In this document: piece by piece, positions 1 through 9,564 of the stretch | Layout: every line of letters begins with the position of its first letter | Numbering within the stretch: position 1 is the first letter of the stretch | NCBI GenBank assembly: GCA_036936605.1 | Contig: JAUPFV010000001.1 | Span: 342,747,081-342,811,080 of the forward strand | Direction of reading: 5' to 3' | DNA length: 64,000 bases | From: Limnanthes douglasii subsp. nivea | Lineage: Eukaryota; Streptophyta; Magnoliopsida; Brassicales; Limnanthaceae | Program-made: the position numbers and the translations under genes | Notes under the pieces: generated by a model | Seen by the model: the letters and a program-made list of their open reading frames with translations, nothing else | Databases searched by the model: none | What the model was told of the DNA's origin: nothing

Positions 1-217
1 AAATGTTTTAAATTAAAATAAATAAATAAAATTAACACTAAAATATTAAAACTGGTTTCCGGAGGCTTTACCGGTCGAATCTGGGTATCAAACTTTGTGA
101 CAAAGTCACATATTTGAAATCTGACGGGCTCATCGAAATCTTCGATTTGAGTACCTGTTTGACCCAATTCCGATACCTGACCAAGAAACCAGTCTGTTCG
201 CAGTCTTCGCTACATCA
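1..217 (-). repeat. 3' LTR, truncated by window start
   Basis: This is the right-hand part of the left LTR. It matches 1878-2093 almost base for base, with roughly a dozen substitutions and a small indel. Its minus-strand start TGATGTAGCG lies directly next to a purine-rich tract. The remaining LTR sequence is beyond the window edge. Confidence 0.88.
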
Positions 218-1495
218 TCCTTCCCCTGTTGGGAAGAATTCGACCTCGAATTCGAAACGCTGAAACATTGACAGAACTGCAAAAACATTGGCGTATTCAC
301 CGTTGATTTCAACTGGTACCAACATAAGGGTGTAAGAGGTGAGAATCTGAATGGTGCAGCTCTTGTCAAGAAGTGGTGTCTCAGCTTTGTCCCTTTTTAC
401 CATGTCATCAGCAGTATTGTGGTCACCAGTATCAAGATATACTCCACCCACTTGTTCTATGTCTGCTTTTCCAACCCATTTACTAAGCACAACATCACCT
501 TTGCACGTGCAAAAAGTTGTTGTCTTTTCAGTTCCAGACTGTGCTTGTTGTATCACATCAAAACCCTTGCAGAAATGAACAATTCCTTTTTGTTGAATAG
601 TAGATGGCTTCTCAAGTTCTTCAGAGTATATTTCTGCCAGCAAATTCAAAATACTGCAATCTTCTATTTTTAACTTGTAACACTTTCTTTTATTTTCCCA
701 ACCATCACACAAAAATCCTCCAGTTTCTATTACAAAACCTAGTCTTTTATCCATTAAAACACTATTCTTATCTTTTATCAATTTATTTATAATCTCAAAC
801 ACAAAAATATCATCTTCCATTTTTCCAATACTACAGCATGTATCCACCGAAAACCGAATCAAAGGTTTGATTTTAGGATAACATAAAATACCTAGAAGAT
901 GCATCTCCACAATAAAATCTGCTAGTTTGCAGTGCTTCTTCAATAGAAGGTCTGAAGCTATGTAGTATGGTGTATTGAAGCCTGAGACAATATCTTGATC
1001 TACAAGTTTCTCCTCAATATCAATTAGATCTTCATTATCCCAATCATCATCATACTCATCGTAGACTGGTTTGTCAAATACCGACCCAAATACATCTTCA
1101 AAAATATATGTATCATAGACTGGCTTGTCAAACACGGAGTCAGACACAGTTTTAGCATCACAACTAAGATCGGCAGCTGGTGCAATTTGAGCATGAAACT
1201 CCTTAACTGGTGGTGGTTTTGGAGACATTACTCTAGATGGCACTAATATAAACTTGATACCATCTTTCACAAAACTGTATCGATTTGTTCTACTATCATA
1301 AGTAGAATTTCTCTTAAATCGCCATGGACGTCCTAAAACTAGATGGCAAACGTCCATAGGAACTACATCACACCATACTGTATATTTGTAATTACCAGCA
1401 AAAAATACAATTTGACATCGTTTAGAAACTTTTACCTCAGTGTACTCTATCAGTCCTGACAGTATGTACGGGTATGTAAGAGCTTCAGTCTTCAA
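215..1495 (-). CDS. Retropepsin-like protein of the non-autonomous LTR element (426 aa from first Met)
   Basis: The N-terminal part is the C-terminal half of a plant Ty3-type retropepsin region: residues 20-65 hold the family pattern with CDVVPMD and HLVLGRPW. Upstream of the first Met the same frame continues over the protease active site (about 1496-1600), but the usual D-S-G triad reads D-S-D, and a TAG stop lies a little further upstream, so the full protease is not encoded. The 9-residue unit SVFDKPVYD occurs twice, separated by 15 residues, inside an acidic Asp/Glu-rich stretch. The remaining 250 residues match no domain I recognise. The frame runs through the polypurine tract and stops at the TGA that begins the 3' LTR. 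Function unknown; it may be a fossil ORF. Confidence 0.7.
   Translation of the reverse strand: MKTEALTYPYILSGLIEYTEVKVSKRCQIVFFAGNYKYTVWCDVVPMDVCHLVLGRPWRFKRNSTYDSRTNRYSFVKDGIKFILVPSRVMSPKPPPVKEFHAQIAPAADLSCDAKTVSDSVFDKPVYDTYIFEDVFGSVFDKPVYDEYDDDWDNEDLIDIEEKLVDQDIVSGFNTPYYIASDLLLKKHCKLADFIVEMHLLGILCYPKIKPLIRFSVDTCCSIGKMEDDIFVFEIINKLIKDKNSVLMDKRLGFVIETGGFLCDGWENKRKCYKLKIEDCSILNLLAEIYSEELEKPSTIQQKGIVHFCKGFDVIQQAQSGTEKTTTFCTCKGDVVLSKWVGKADIEQVGGVYLDTGDHNTADDMVKRDKAETPLLDKSCTIQILTSYTLMLVPVEINGEYANVFAVLSMFQRFEFEVEFFPTGEG
218..231 (-). other. Polypurine tract
   Basis: On the minus strand the purine-rich run AACAGGGGAAGGA lies immediately 5' of the 3' LTR (TGATGTAG), where plus-strand DNA synthesis of an LTR element is primed. 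Confidence 0.75.
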
Positions 1496-1675
1496 CGCCA
1501 GTTTCTGAACAGCCTCCTCTGAAATCAGATTCTCATAGATATCTGAATCAATTACAAATTTGTAAATTCTTCCTCCAACTGTGCAGGTAGACTGGAAGAA
1601 GTTGTTCTATATTCTAGCATTCAAATCAAGAGGTACCCGGAACATGATTCATGTATCTGGGTACCAGGAATTGTT

Positions 1676-1689
1676 GGGCTCTGATACCA
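1676..1689 (-). other. Primer-binding site (initiator Met tRNA)
   Basis: Minus strand reads TGGTATCAGAGCCC, complementary to the 3' end of plant initiator methionine tRNA, three bases inside the 5' LTR. This fixes the element's orientation. Confidence 0.85.
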
Positions 1690-1692
1690 ATA

Positions 1693-2093
1693 TGGTAGCG
1701 AAGCGGAAATAGAAGAAACAGACAACGATAAAACCCTAACCCTAGGTTAGAGAAATAAGGAGACTCAGAATAATAATTCTCAAAATTCAATTAATCAAAG
1801 TGTGACCGCAAAATAGGGTATAGGATGCTTTATATAGCACTACCCAAAACCCTAATTCCAAATAAGGGAAATTACATAAATGTTTTAAATTAAAATAAAT
1901 AAATAAAATTAACGCTAAAATATTAAAATTGGTTTTTGGAGGCTTACCTGTCGAATCTGGGTATCAAACTTTGTGACAAAGCCACATATTTAAAATCTGA
2001 CGGGTTCGTCGAAATCTTCGATTTGATTACCTGTTTGACCCAATTCCGATACCTGGCCAAGAAACCAGTCTGTTCACAATCTTCGCTACATCA
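1693..2093 (-). repeat. 5' LTR (401 bp)
   Basis: Bounded by TG...CA on the minus strand and followed by the primer-binding site. It contains AAACCCTAACCCTA-type sequence near 1731-1746 (a telo-box-like run) on the plus strand. The distal 216 bp match the truncated LTR at the window start. Confidence 0.85.
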
Positions 2094-2848
2094 ATATGCG
2101 AGAGTGTCAAAGTGGCGTACATAGAGGCCTGGTGGCTCCCGCTTACTGTAAAATATAGGTTAATTTATATAGTTTATTTTGTCATAGTATATATTTGTAA
2201 GGAAAATTTTAATTTAAGAATGCGAAATAATGATTATTTTTAATAAAAAATTTAATTTACAAAATTAAAACAATGATTACTATTAATGAAAATTTTAATT
2301 TAAAAATATGAGTTAATGTCTATTTTTTAAGGAAATTTTCAAATTAAAACCTTGGATAATAGCGGTTTTTAAGGAAAATTTAAAGTTAAAATATTTATAA
2401 ATTGAAAGATCTAGTCTCCACGCAGTGGCGTAGCCAGGATCGAAACATAGTGGTGTCCTGAATTTTTTTTTATTTAATAAATTAAAATAAGATACAAAAG
2501 TTATAACAAACATGATTTATATTGAAATCTCAAATATTAAATTTTTATTGTTATAATATACATTACACAAGTAACTAAAATGTGATTAAAAAACTAAAAT
2601 AAAAATATAAATCTAAGTTAATTTTACTTGTATTGTCTTTTATTCATAGTTTAAAATTGTTGAAGGGTAGTTATGTTACTAATCATGCCACAAATATTAC
2701 AAAACAATCATTAAGCCATGGATCGCTTATTCTATTTTTCAATTCCTTCTTCACATAATTCAAACCAAAGAAAACTCGCCCAACACTCGCCGTTGCTATA
2801 GGTAAAAGCAAAGCCAACAATGTACAGAGTTATTATGTTTACTATATT

Positions 2849-3040
2849 CTAAGTAACTTCGATATAACGATATTTCTCCTTACGAGGTTGTGTTAGACCC
2901 CTTAAAAGGTAAACTCTTCTTACCAAGTCTTGAAGATACGGATGAAAGCTAGAGATTCGATCTCTTTTCCCTCGATCAGCCTCCAAATGTTCCCAATTTG
3001 ATGATTGTGCTTCAACTTCAGGTTGTGGATTATTGACCAC
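2849..3040 (-). pseudogene. N-terminal fragment of hAT (MYM-type) transposase
   Basis: A 63-codon open stretch contains LEADRGKRDRISSFHP and RRVYLLRGLTQP. This fits the conserved DPGxRxxI...IRRxYLxxGPxQP block that precedes the TTF-type zinc finger in plant MYM-type hAT transposases. The zinc finger, RNase-H-like catalytic core and dimerisation region are missing. It sits inside the hAT element defined by TIRs and TSD, which supports the assignment. It cannot encode an active transposase. Confidence 0.6.
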
Positions 3041-3052
3041 CGAAACATGTGC

Positions 3053-4080
3053 TTCTGGAATAACAAGTTAATCTTGTGTCCCTCTGCGGTTAACTTCACT
3101 GATTAAATAAAGATATTTGTATTTTCTTTTCTAAATTTACTTGTTTTGAAATTTCAATGCATCCTATAATGACAAACATAAAAACTAAATCAATAATAAA
3201 ATTTAAACTTAGCAAAACAAAATAAAAATTATGATTTATGGAGGTCTATTTGCTTTGAAATTTAACTTTACGGCTCTCTATCTTAAGAAAAAATATAGAT
3301 CAACCAATGTTAATCTTTGTAACTAGTGAATAGTAATATAAGACATGTAGCAAAGCTTAAATTTTGAGAATTAATAACATAGAGACTAATCGATAAATAA
3401 AAAATATAGATCAACTCAATAAATACCTTACTGTTTGAAGCTTGTTGTTAGAGTTGTCTAATCGATAGTGAAAAATAAATTGTTTAAAAAGATTATATCT
3501 TATAGTTAGGATTTTCTACCAACATTATCAAATTTATATAAATTTACATTATTTTTTAAATCAGCATTCTGGAATAACAAGTTAATCTTGTGTCCCTCTG
3601 CGGTTAACTTCACTGATTAAATAAAGATATTTGTATTTTCTTTTCTAAATTTACTTGTTTTGAAATTTCAATGCATCCTATAATGACAAACATAAAAACT
3701 AAATCAATAATAAAATTTAAACTTAGCAAAACAAAATAAAAATTATGATTTATGGAGGTCTATTTGCTTTGAAATTTAACTTTACGGCTCTCTATCTTAA
3801 GAAAAAATATAGATCAACCAATGTTAATCTTTGTAACTAGTGAATAGTAATATAAGACATGTAGCAAAGCTTAAATTTTGAGAATTAATAACATAGAGAC
3901 TAATCGATAAATAAAAAATATAGATCAACTCAATAAATACCTTACTGTTTGAAGCTTGTTGTTAGAGTTGTCTAATCGATAGTGAAAAATAAATTGTTTA
4001 AAAAGATTATATCTTATAGTTAGGATTTTCTACCAACATTATCAAATTTATATAAATTTACATTATTTTTTAAATCAGCA
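3053..4080 (+). repeat. 514-bp tandem duplication (two copies)
   Basis: Copy 1 is 3053-3566 and copy 2 is 3567-4080. Both begin TTCTGGAATAACAAGTTAA and end TTTTTTAAATCAGCA, and I saw no difference between them on reading. The lack of divergence implies a very recent event or an assembly artefact. Confidence 0.9.
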
Positions 4081-4261
4081 TATCTATTTATATGAAAATA
4101 ATATAGATTAATATTATAAATTTGAAAATAAATAATATATAATTAAAATTTATATATAAACTTATTAGAATTTTATATACAATAAAAATAAATAATTTAT
4201 TTACATTAAAATCTAAGTTCAAATCTAACTTAACTTAGAAATAAAAAAGACATTACCAGTA

Positions 4262-4326
4262 GCCAAGTCTCGAACCCAAGATCAGTGGGTTCCTGACTTG
4301 GCTTTTTACCAACTTGACTAAGGGGA
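4262..4326 (-). other. tRNA-like A/B-box segment near hAT right end
   Basis: On the minus strand an A-box-like TAGTCAAGTTGG (4309-4320) is followed about 30 bases later by a B-box-like GGGTTCGAGAC (4268-4278). Spacing and motifs fit an internal Pol III promoter of a tRNA-derived sequence, but I see no complete cloverleaf. It may be a SINE remnant or a subterminal part of the hAT element. Confidence 0.35.
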
Positions 4327-4421
4327 AAAATAAAATTGTACTACTAAACATATATGTTAATGGAATCAGGTGGGTTCCTGGGACCCACAAGGCCCCACCT
4401 GGCTCCGCCTGTGTCTCCACG

Positions 4422-5589
4422 GATTGATTTTGTAAGTGTTCTTTTTTTCTTTATTCAACTTTTTTTTTTAATAATTTATTTCTATTTTATTTTGGTCTAA
4501 TCTTTGTCTCTCAAACTTGAATTTATCTTTATCATTTTCTTCTTCTATTGTTCTAAATTATTGATTAGATTTAAAGTTTAATAGATCACTGTTTATTAAT
4601 GATGGATTGTAATTATAAAATTAAAAAAGAAGATGAAAATGAAGAACATGAAAGAATATGGAGATTTTAATTAGATAGATTAAAGAATATCAAGATTTTA
4701 ATTAAATAAATTGAACAAGATGGAGAAAATGAAGAAGATAGAGATTTTAATAAAGTAGATTAAATAATATGGAGATTTTAAATACATTAAACCTAATAGA
4801 GAAAATAAAGAACATAGGTCTTAAATAACATTGATAACTCAAATCCAAAGTTATATATATATATATATAACTCAAATTCAAAGTTAAATATATAAAAAAA
4901 ACTTACATAAGTGAGTATACTTACTTATTTTTTTTAGTTAGCAAATTTGTATTTACTTCAATCTTATCTTTTAAAATATTTTTTAAAGTATATTTTAAAA
5001 TAACAGTTTTCATTCTATTCCTTTATATATTTTTATATAATTTTTAATTAGCAATATATTATGATTTTCATTTATAAAATAATTATTTTTAGTTTTAAAT
5101 ATGTTTACACATATTTATTAAACAATATATACTGAAATATTTTTTAATTTTTTTCAATAAAATAATTTATTTATATTATAAATTATATTTGATACAAATT
5201 TGATTTTATTTCCATATAGGTTTTATATAAAAACTTTTATTTTATTTCCATATAAGTTTTAAAAATATCTTTTACATAAAAAATTATTTTATTTATTTAT
5301 TTTCAATTTGATTTTGTTATAAATAATATAGTAAGAAATATAAAGATTTATTTTTAAATATTATTTTTATATGTAATAAATGATATATTAAGATATATTA
5401 AAAATACTTTAAAGTATGTATAATAGAATTATTTTTTAGAAAATGATAATTTAAAATTAATAATGAAACCATTTTTAGGACGCGTAATAAATTGAATGAC
5501 TTTTATAAAAATTTATTTAACCCCTTTTATTTTGATTACTTTTATAAAAATTTATTTAGCCCCTTTTATTTTGATTCTTTGACGTGTAA
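4422..5589. other. AT-rich spacer, no gene seen
   Basis: Long A/T runs and short (TA)n stretches (for example 4854-4868). Around 4615-4800 there are degenerate repeats of the type GAAAATGAAGAA and GGAGATTTTAA. No coding region or recognisable mobile element ends. Confidence 0.6.
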
Positions 5590-6065
5590 AGGGAGACCAT
5601 ATATAAAAAAATATGCGAGATCAATACATAAAAAAACATGTCAGGCCAAGTATAATATGCGAGATCATGCATAAAAAAACATACGAGACCAAGCATAAAT
5701 AAATATGTGAGGCGTGTACTACTTGATGATAAAGATGCGAGACCGTGGTTACTAGGTCTAACGGTAAAAAAATCATCAATGGATCTAGTTTTGTTCGTCT
5801 TCAAAAAACAATTTATGGTCTCACACGATTCAATAATGTTTAGTCTCTCAACTTTATGTTGTTTGGTCCTCCATGATTTATTGATGTCTAGTCTTGTGTG
5901 TTTATTATGCTTGGTCTCGTATGATTTATCTGGTCTCGCATATTTTTTATACATAGTCCTGCATATTTTTTATGATTTGGTCTCGCATATTTTTTATATC
6001 TGGTCTCGCATGTTTGGTTATGCATGGTCTCGTGGTTATGTCTTGTCTCGCATGTTACTGATGAT
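5590..6065. repeat. Inverted clusters of a GGTCTCGCAT motif
   Basis: The left part (about 5600-5745) has several copies of ATGCGAGATC / GCGAGACC in spaced arrays with AT-rich linkers. The right part (about 5815-6055) has at least eight copies of the reverse complement, GGTCTCGCAT or close variants. The two arms could fold back on each other. The open frames across here are by-products of the repeats. A sequence near 5727-5813 recurs in degenerate form at about 6058-6131. Confidence 0.6.
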
Positions 6066-6524
6066 AAAAAAAACTTGATTTTTTTAAAATATCATCAACT
6101 AATCTAATTTGTGTTGGTCTTAAAAAAAACAAAACCGATGGAACTATCAAATTGTTTTTAAATTTTGGTTAGAAATATACAAAGTTTTTGAAAAATAAAA
6201 AAAACTATGAGTTTTGGTTGATCAATGAGAAGTTTACGTACTCGTAATGAAGCATGAATTTGAGATGTCGTTATAAAATTTATATTGAATCAGAGTTATT
6301 TATACAAAATAAATTTTAGTTAATCATTAATAAAAAAATGGCTATAAAATTTGTTTTTAATATGTTAGTGACATCATTCAATATAAAAAATATAAAATTT
6401 GTTCCTACTAATATAATACTTTTAATATTGACTGATGTCACTAACACTAATATAATATTTTTTATTGTTATCAAATGTTATTTTTTTTTAAACGCTTGGG
6501 AGTGTTTTTTGGGTTTTGACTGAG

Positions 6525-6959
6525 GCTTTGGACAATATATCGTCTCTGGACTATCACATTTGGTGACATATAGTCCTTTGACTTTCAAAAGTCCGCTTGT
6601 AGTCCCTGGACCATTAGTTTTGGATAAAGTTAGTCCACGAGATCCTTTGATACATGCGTTCCTACCATTTGTTACAATAGTCAGCTGAATGTTGTATCAC
6701 CATTGGTCCCTTAACTTTAAGTCACATGTTGTAGACTACATTTTGGATTTGACCTAAAGTTAAGGGACCAATCATGATACAAAATTTGACTGACTGTGGT
6801 GACAGGTGGCGACAGGTGGCAGGATCACATGAATCAAAGGATCTGGTGGACTAACTTTATCCAAAGCTGATAGTCCAGGGACTACCGGCAGACTTATGAA
6901 AGTCAAAGGACTATCTGTCACCAAATGTGATAGTTTATGGACGATATACTGTTCAAAAC
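6525..6959. mobile_element. Palindromic Mutator-like MITE, copy 1
   Basis: Nearly the whole segment is a long inverted repeat. The left arm from TTTGGACAATATATCG matches the complement of the right arm ending ...CGATATACTGTTCAAA, with arms of roughly 200 bp meeting near two inverted copies of TTGGTCCCTTAACTTTA. The same family, with related arms (TAGTCC, GGATAAAGTTAGTCC), recurs at 18066-18455, where a 10-bp target duplication is visible. No clear TSD here, so this copy is probably older. No coding capacity. Confidence 0.8.
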
Positions 6960-9564
6960 CGACAGATGAGAATAAACGGCTTAGGCAATGGAATTAGGAA
7001 TGGAAACAAAACAGGGTTAACCCGTATTTTGTTACTTCAAAGAGTGTTTTTGTTTCCGCTTACTTTTCAGCCCAATATGATATCCTCTTTGGGAAAGGAG
7101 ACCCACTTAAATTCTCACTCACATATGTACGAAACAAAATAATACAAATATTTTTGTTATTTGGAAAGTTGATGCTTTACGTTAAGGTTTTGGTTAATTT
7201 GATCCCAAGATGGTAATCAACCTCGTTTTTAAGTACTCTCATACAAAATTTAACCATCTCCAACTTTTTATCCAAAATACCCCGACTGATTTACTAAGTC
7301 TTAATCTTAAACTCTAACTATCCCAAAAATCAAACCGCCCCAAAATTCTATTTTTTTTCTCTCCCTAACTAAACTTTTAAATTCAAAAATCATAAAACTA
7401 AATATTCGACTTACAAAAAAATATTTTTCATCAACTTATGAGTACTCTAATCTAATAAACAACAACAAATGGATAATGGGAAAGAGTAAAAATCTATTTT
7501 CCTTGGTTTTTTTGTTCTTTTTTAGGTTTTAATGGTTTTTTGTAGATTTGAGCTATTTAGGGTGTTAGAATAGGTAAATCTATGTTTATTTAGGTGTTTG
7601 AAGTTATATGTTGATGTTAGATGCTTGGAATTGTGTTAAAATAGAGTTTTTGGGTTCGATTTGTGTTTGAATTGGGGTTTTCGCGCAGGTGTTCTTGGTC
7701 CCCGCCGGGTGAGAATTTGTCAACCGGCGGGGAACATATTTTATTTTTCACATTGTTCTCAACCGACGGTGGAGGGTCTCAACCGGCGGGGGTTCAGTTC
7801 TTTTCAAATCGGGAGGAACTTAGAAAATGAAAACTTTTTAACGAATTGGCCAGAAAGACTACATTATTTGGAATTACATGTTCCTCACCAAGATTCTTCT
7901 CCTCAATATTTATCCGAATATAAGATTAGTTTTTTTCGAAGATTTTTAGAGTTTTTGGAGGTTTGAGGGTTTTTTAAGTTTTGAGAGTTTTTTGAATTTT
8001 TTGAAATTTTGTAAAATTTTGTGTATAAGTAGAATGGGGGAGATAATTTTGTGTTTTTAATATTTAAGTTAAGTGTACCCAAAAACCACTCAAAGACAAA
8101 AAAAAAAAATCTATTTGGTAGAAAGGCAAAATAGTAAAAACCTAATAACTAAAAAAAATTCCAAAAAAAAATGTTATGTTTAACATAAAAACTTCATAAT
8201 CTACTCTTCGAATTATCTATTAACCCTTATAAAATTGGGAGTCTTTCTTTAAGCTACCATCAATGATTGTTAAGAGGAAACAATTGTTAAAAAAATCAAG
8301 ACTAGACTAAACTGAGATCCATTTCTTTTAAACGAAACTCCATTAGAGACATGTTTTTTTTAAATGAAACTCTAATTATTTACAATACTGACATTCGTAA
8401 ATAAAAATTAATTTTTATTTACTATAAGCATTATATAGTCATTTCAAATTTCTAAAAACAAAAGATTAATTTAAAAATATCATTCTAACAACAAAGAGTC
8501 TCATTTTAGTATAGTCAAAAAATAATTTAAATTGGAGTCGAGATGAATAGTTGTCACTCTTGCCAGACTTTCAAGACTCCATTCCACTTGAAATAACATG
8601 ACGGTGGTTCCTCTTCCTTTGTCAATTTCAACCTAAAAGGGAAAGGTTAGAAGCAAATCAATATCAGCAATGATGTATAATACTATAACAATAGAGTAGA
8701 TGCTCACCACACAAGCATACACCTCTATAACTTAACTGTACAAAAAAACTTTTAAAACTACATTTCAAATCCTCAACAAGATTTTGTAAGAGAAGAGCTT
8801 GGGAAACTACATTTCAAATCCTTACCCAGATTTTGCTATATATGGAACGAGTCCATTAATTTCAATTTGGTTATAAATTGAGATACTGAACACAAGAATA
8901 CATATTGAATCCATCACATGAAACACAAAAATTCAACAAACCCTGAAAGTTGCTGTAGAATAGACACCATTTTCGGCAACTCAACATTCATGTTCAATCC
9001 CTAAGCTCAAATTTAACAGCAACTCTACTCTACATTCATGTTCAATCCCTAAACTCAAATTTAACAGTAGAGTTAGCAGTAACTCGCCCATTCTCTCAGT
9101 GGATTTTGAATTCCCAATTTTACATCTACACGCAAATATAACTCCGGCACTACCAAAACCAAATGTCAGATCTAGTAGACAGTAACTAGGAACATCAAAA
9201 CTAAGCCTGGTATCACATTTCATTAAACTTTTCAGTCCAGCAGATTCATTGCGTCAGCCATCAATTTCTTGCGCCTTTACCTGGACCTGTTGAGGCACAA
9301 CCACTGGTCGTTTTCTTAATAATTATTGTAATAAATAAAAGAACTAATTGATAGATAAAATTGATTTAAATTAAAATTATATAGAATATAGTAGTTAAGA
9401 ACATCACAATTTAACAGCTAATTTAACATATGTTCTAAAGATTGCCGCTAATACACTACTAGTCTAACTCATATCTTACAAGCAAGGCAATGTTTCGAAG
9501 TATTACAATACGGTAAAACAGCTTTATCTACAGAACATAACTGCAAAAGAGTGAACGACTCGAT
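6960..9564. other. Spacer downstream of POLH, no assigned gene
   Basis: Mostly AT-rich. At 7680-7800 an unusual GC-rich patch carries four variants of CAACCGGCGGGG in both orientations. A 48-bp unit beginning ACATTCATGTTCAATCC is duplicated at 8984-9079. On the minus strand, 8550-8632 could be read as a short terminal exon after a TTTTAGG-type acceptor, but I could not join it to anything or name it. The 300 bp next to 9564 probably include the POLH 3' untranslated region. Confidence 0.5.

Larger units (their letters stand above)
1..2093 (-). mobile_element. Retropepsin-only LTR retrotransposon (left end outside window)
   Basis: The two ends are direct repeats: bases 1-217 match about 1878-2093 with scattered substitutions. 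Read on the minus strand, the order is 5' LTR (1693-2093), a 3-nt spacer, a primer-binding site complementary to plant initiator Met tRNA, a coding region and a purine-rich tract touching the 3' LTR. LTRs start with TGATGTA and end in CA. There is no reverse transcriptase, RNase H or integrase, and gag is absent between the primer site and the protease region, so the element must be non-autonomous. The base run ATATG after 2093 would be the target duplication, but its partner lies outside the window. Related LTRs occur at 57331, 58251 and 60098. Confidence 0.88.
2423..4413. mobile_element. Decayed hAT transposon (MYM/TTF-type), 1991 bp
   Basis: The ends are inverted: left CAGTGGCGTAGCCAGG, right (reverse complement) CACAGGCGGAGCCAGG, 13 of 16 matching. 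They are flanked by an 8-bp duplication TCTCCACG at 2415-2422 and 4414-4421, the size expected for hAT. A short minus-strand peptide resembles the start of the zinc-finger MYM-type hAT transposase. No complete transposase remains; the rest is AT-rich. It contains a 514-bp tandem duplication and a tRNA-like stretch close to the right end. Confidence 0.85.

Noticed and set aside
1731..1746. AAACCCTAACCCTA as an interstitial telomere
   Set aside because: Only two units, inside an LTR; at most a telo-box-like promoter word.
5556..6078. Long frames on both strands as Cys/Leu-rich proteins
   Set aside because: Produced by the GGTCTCGC repeat arrays in both orientations.
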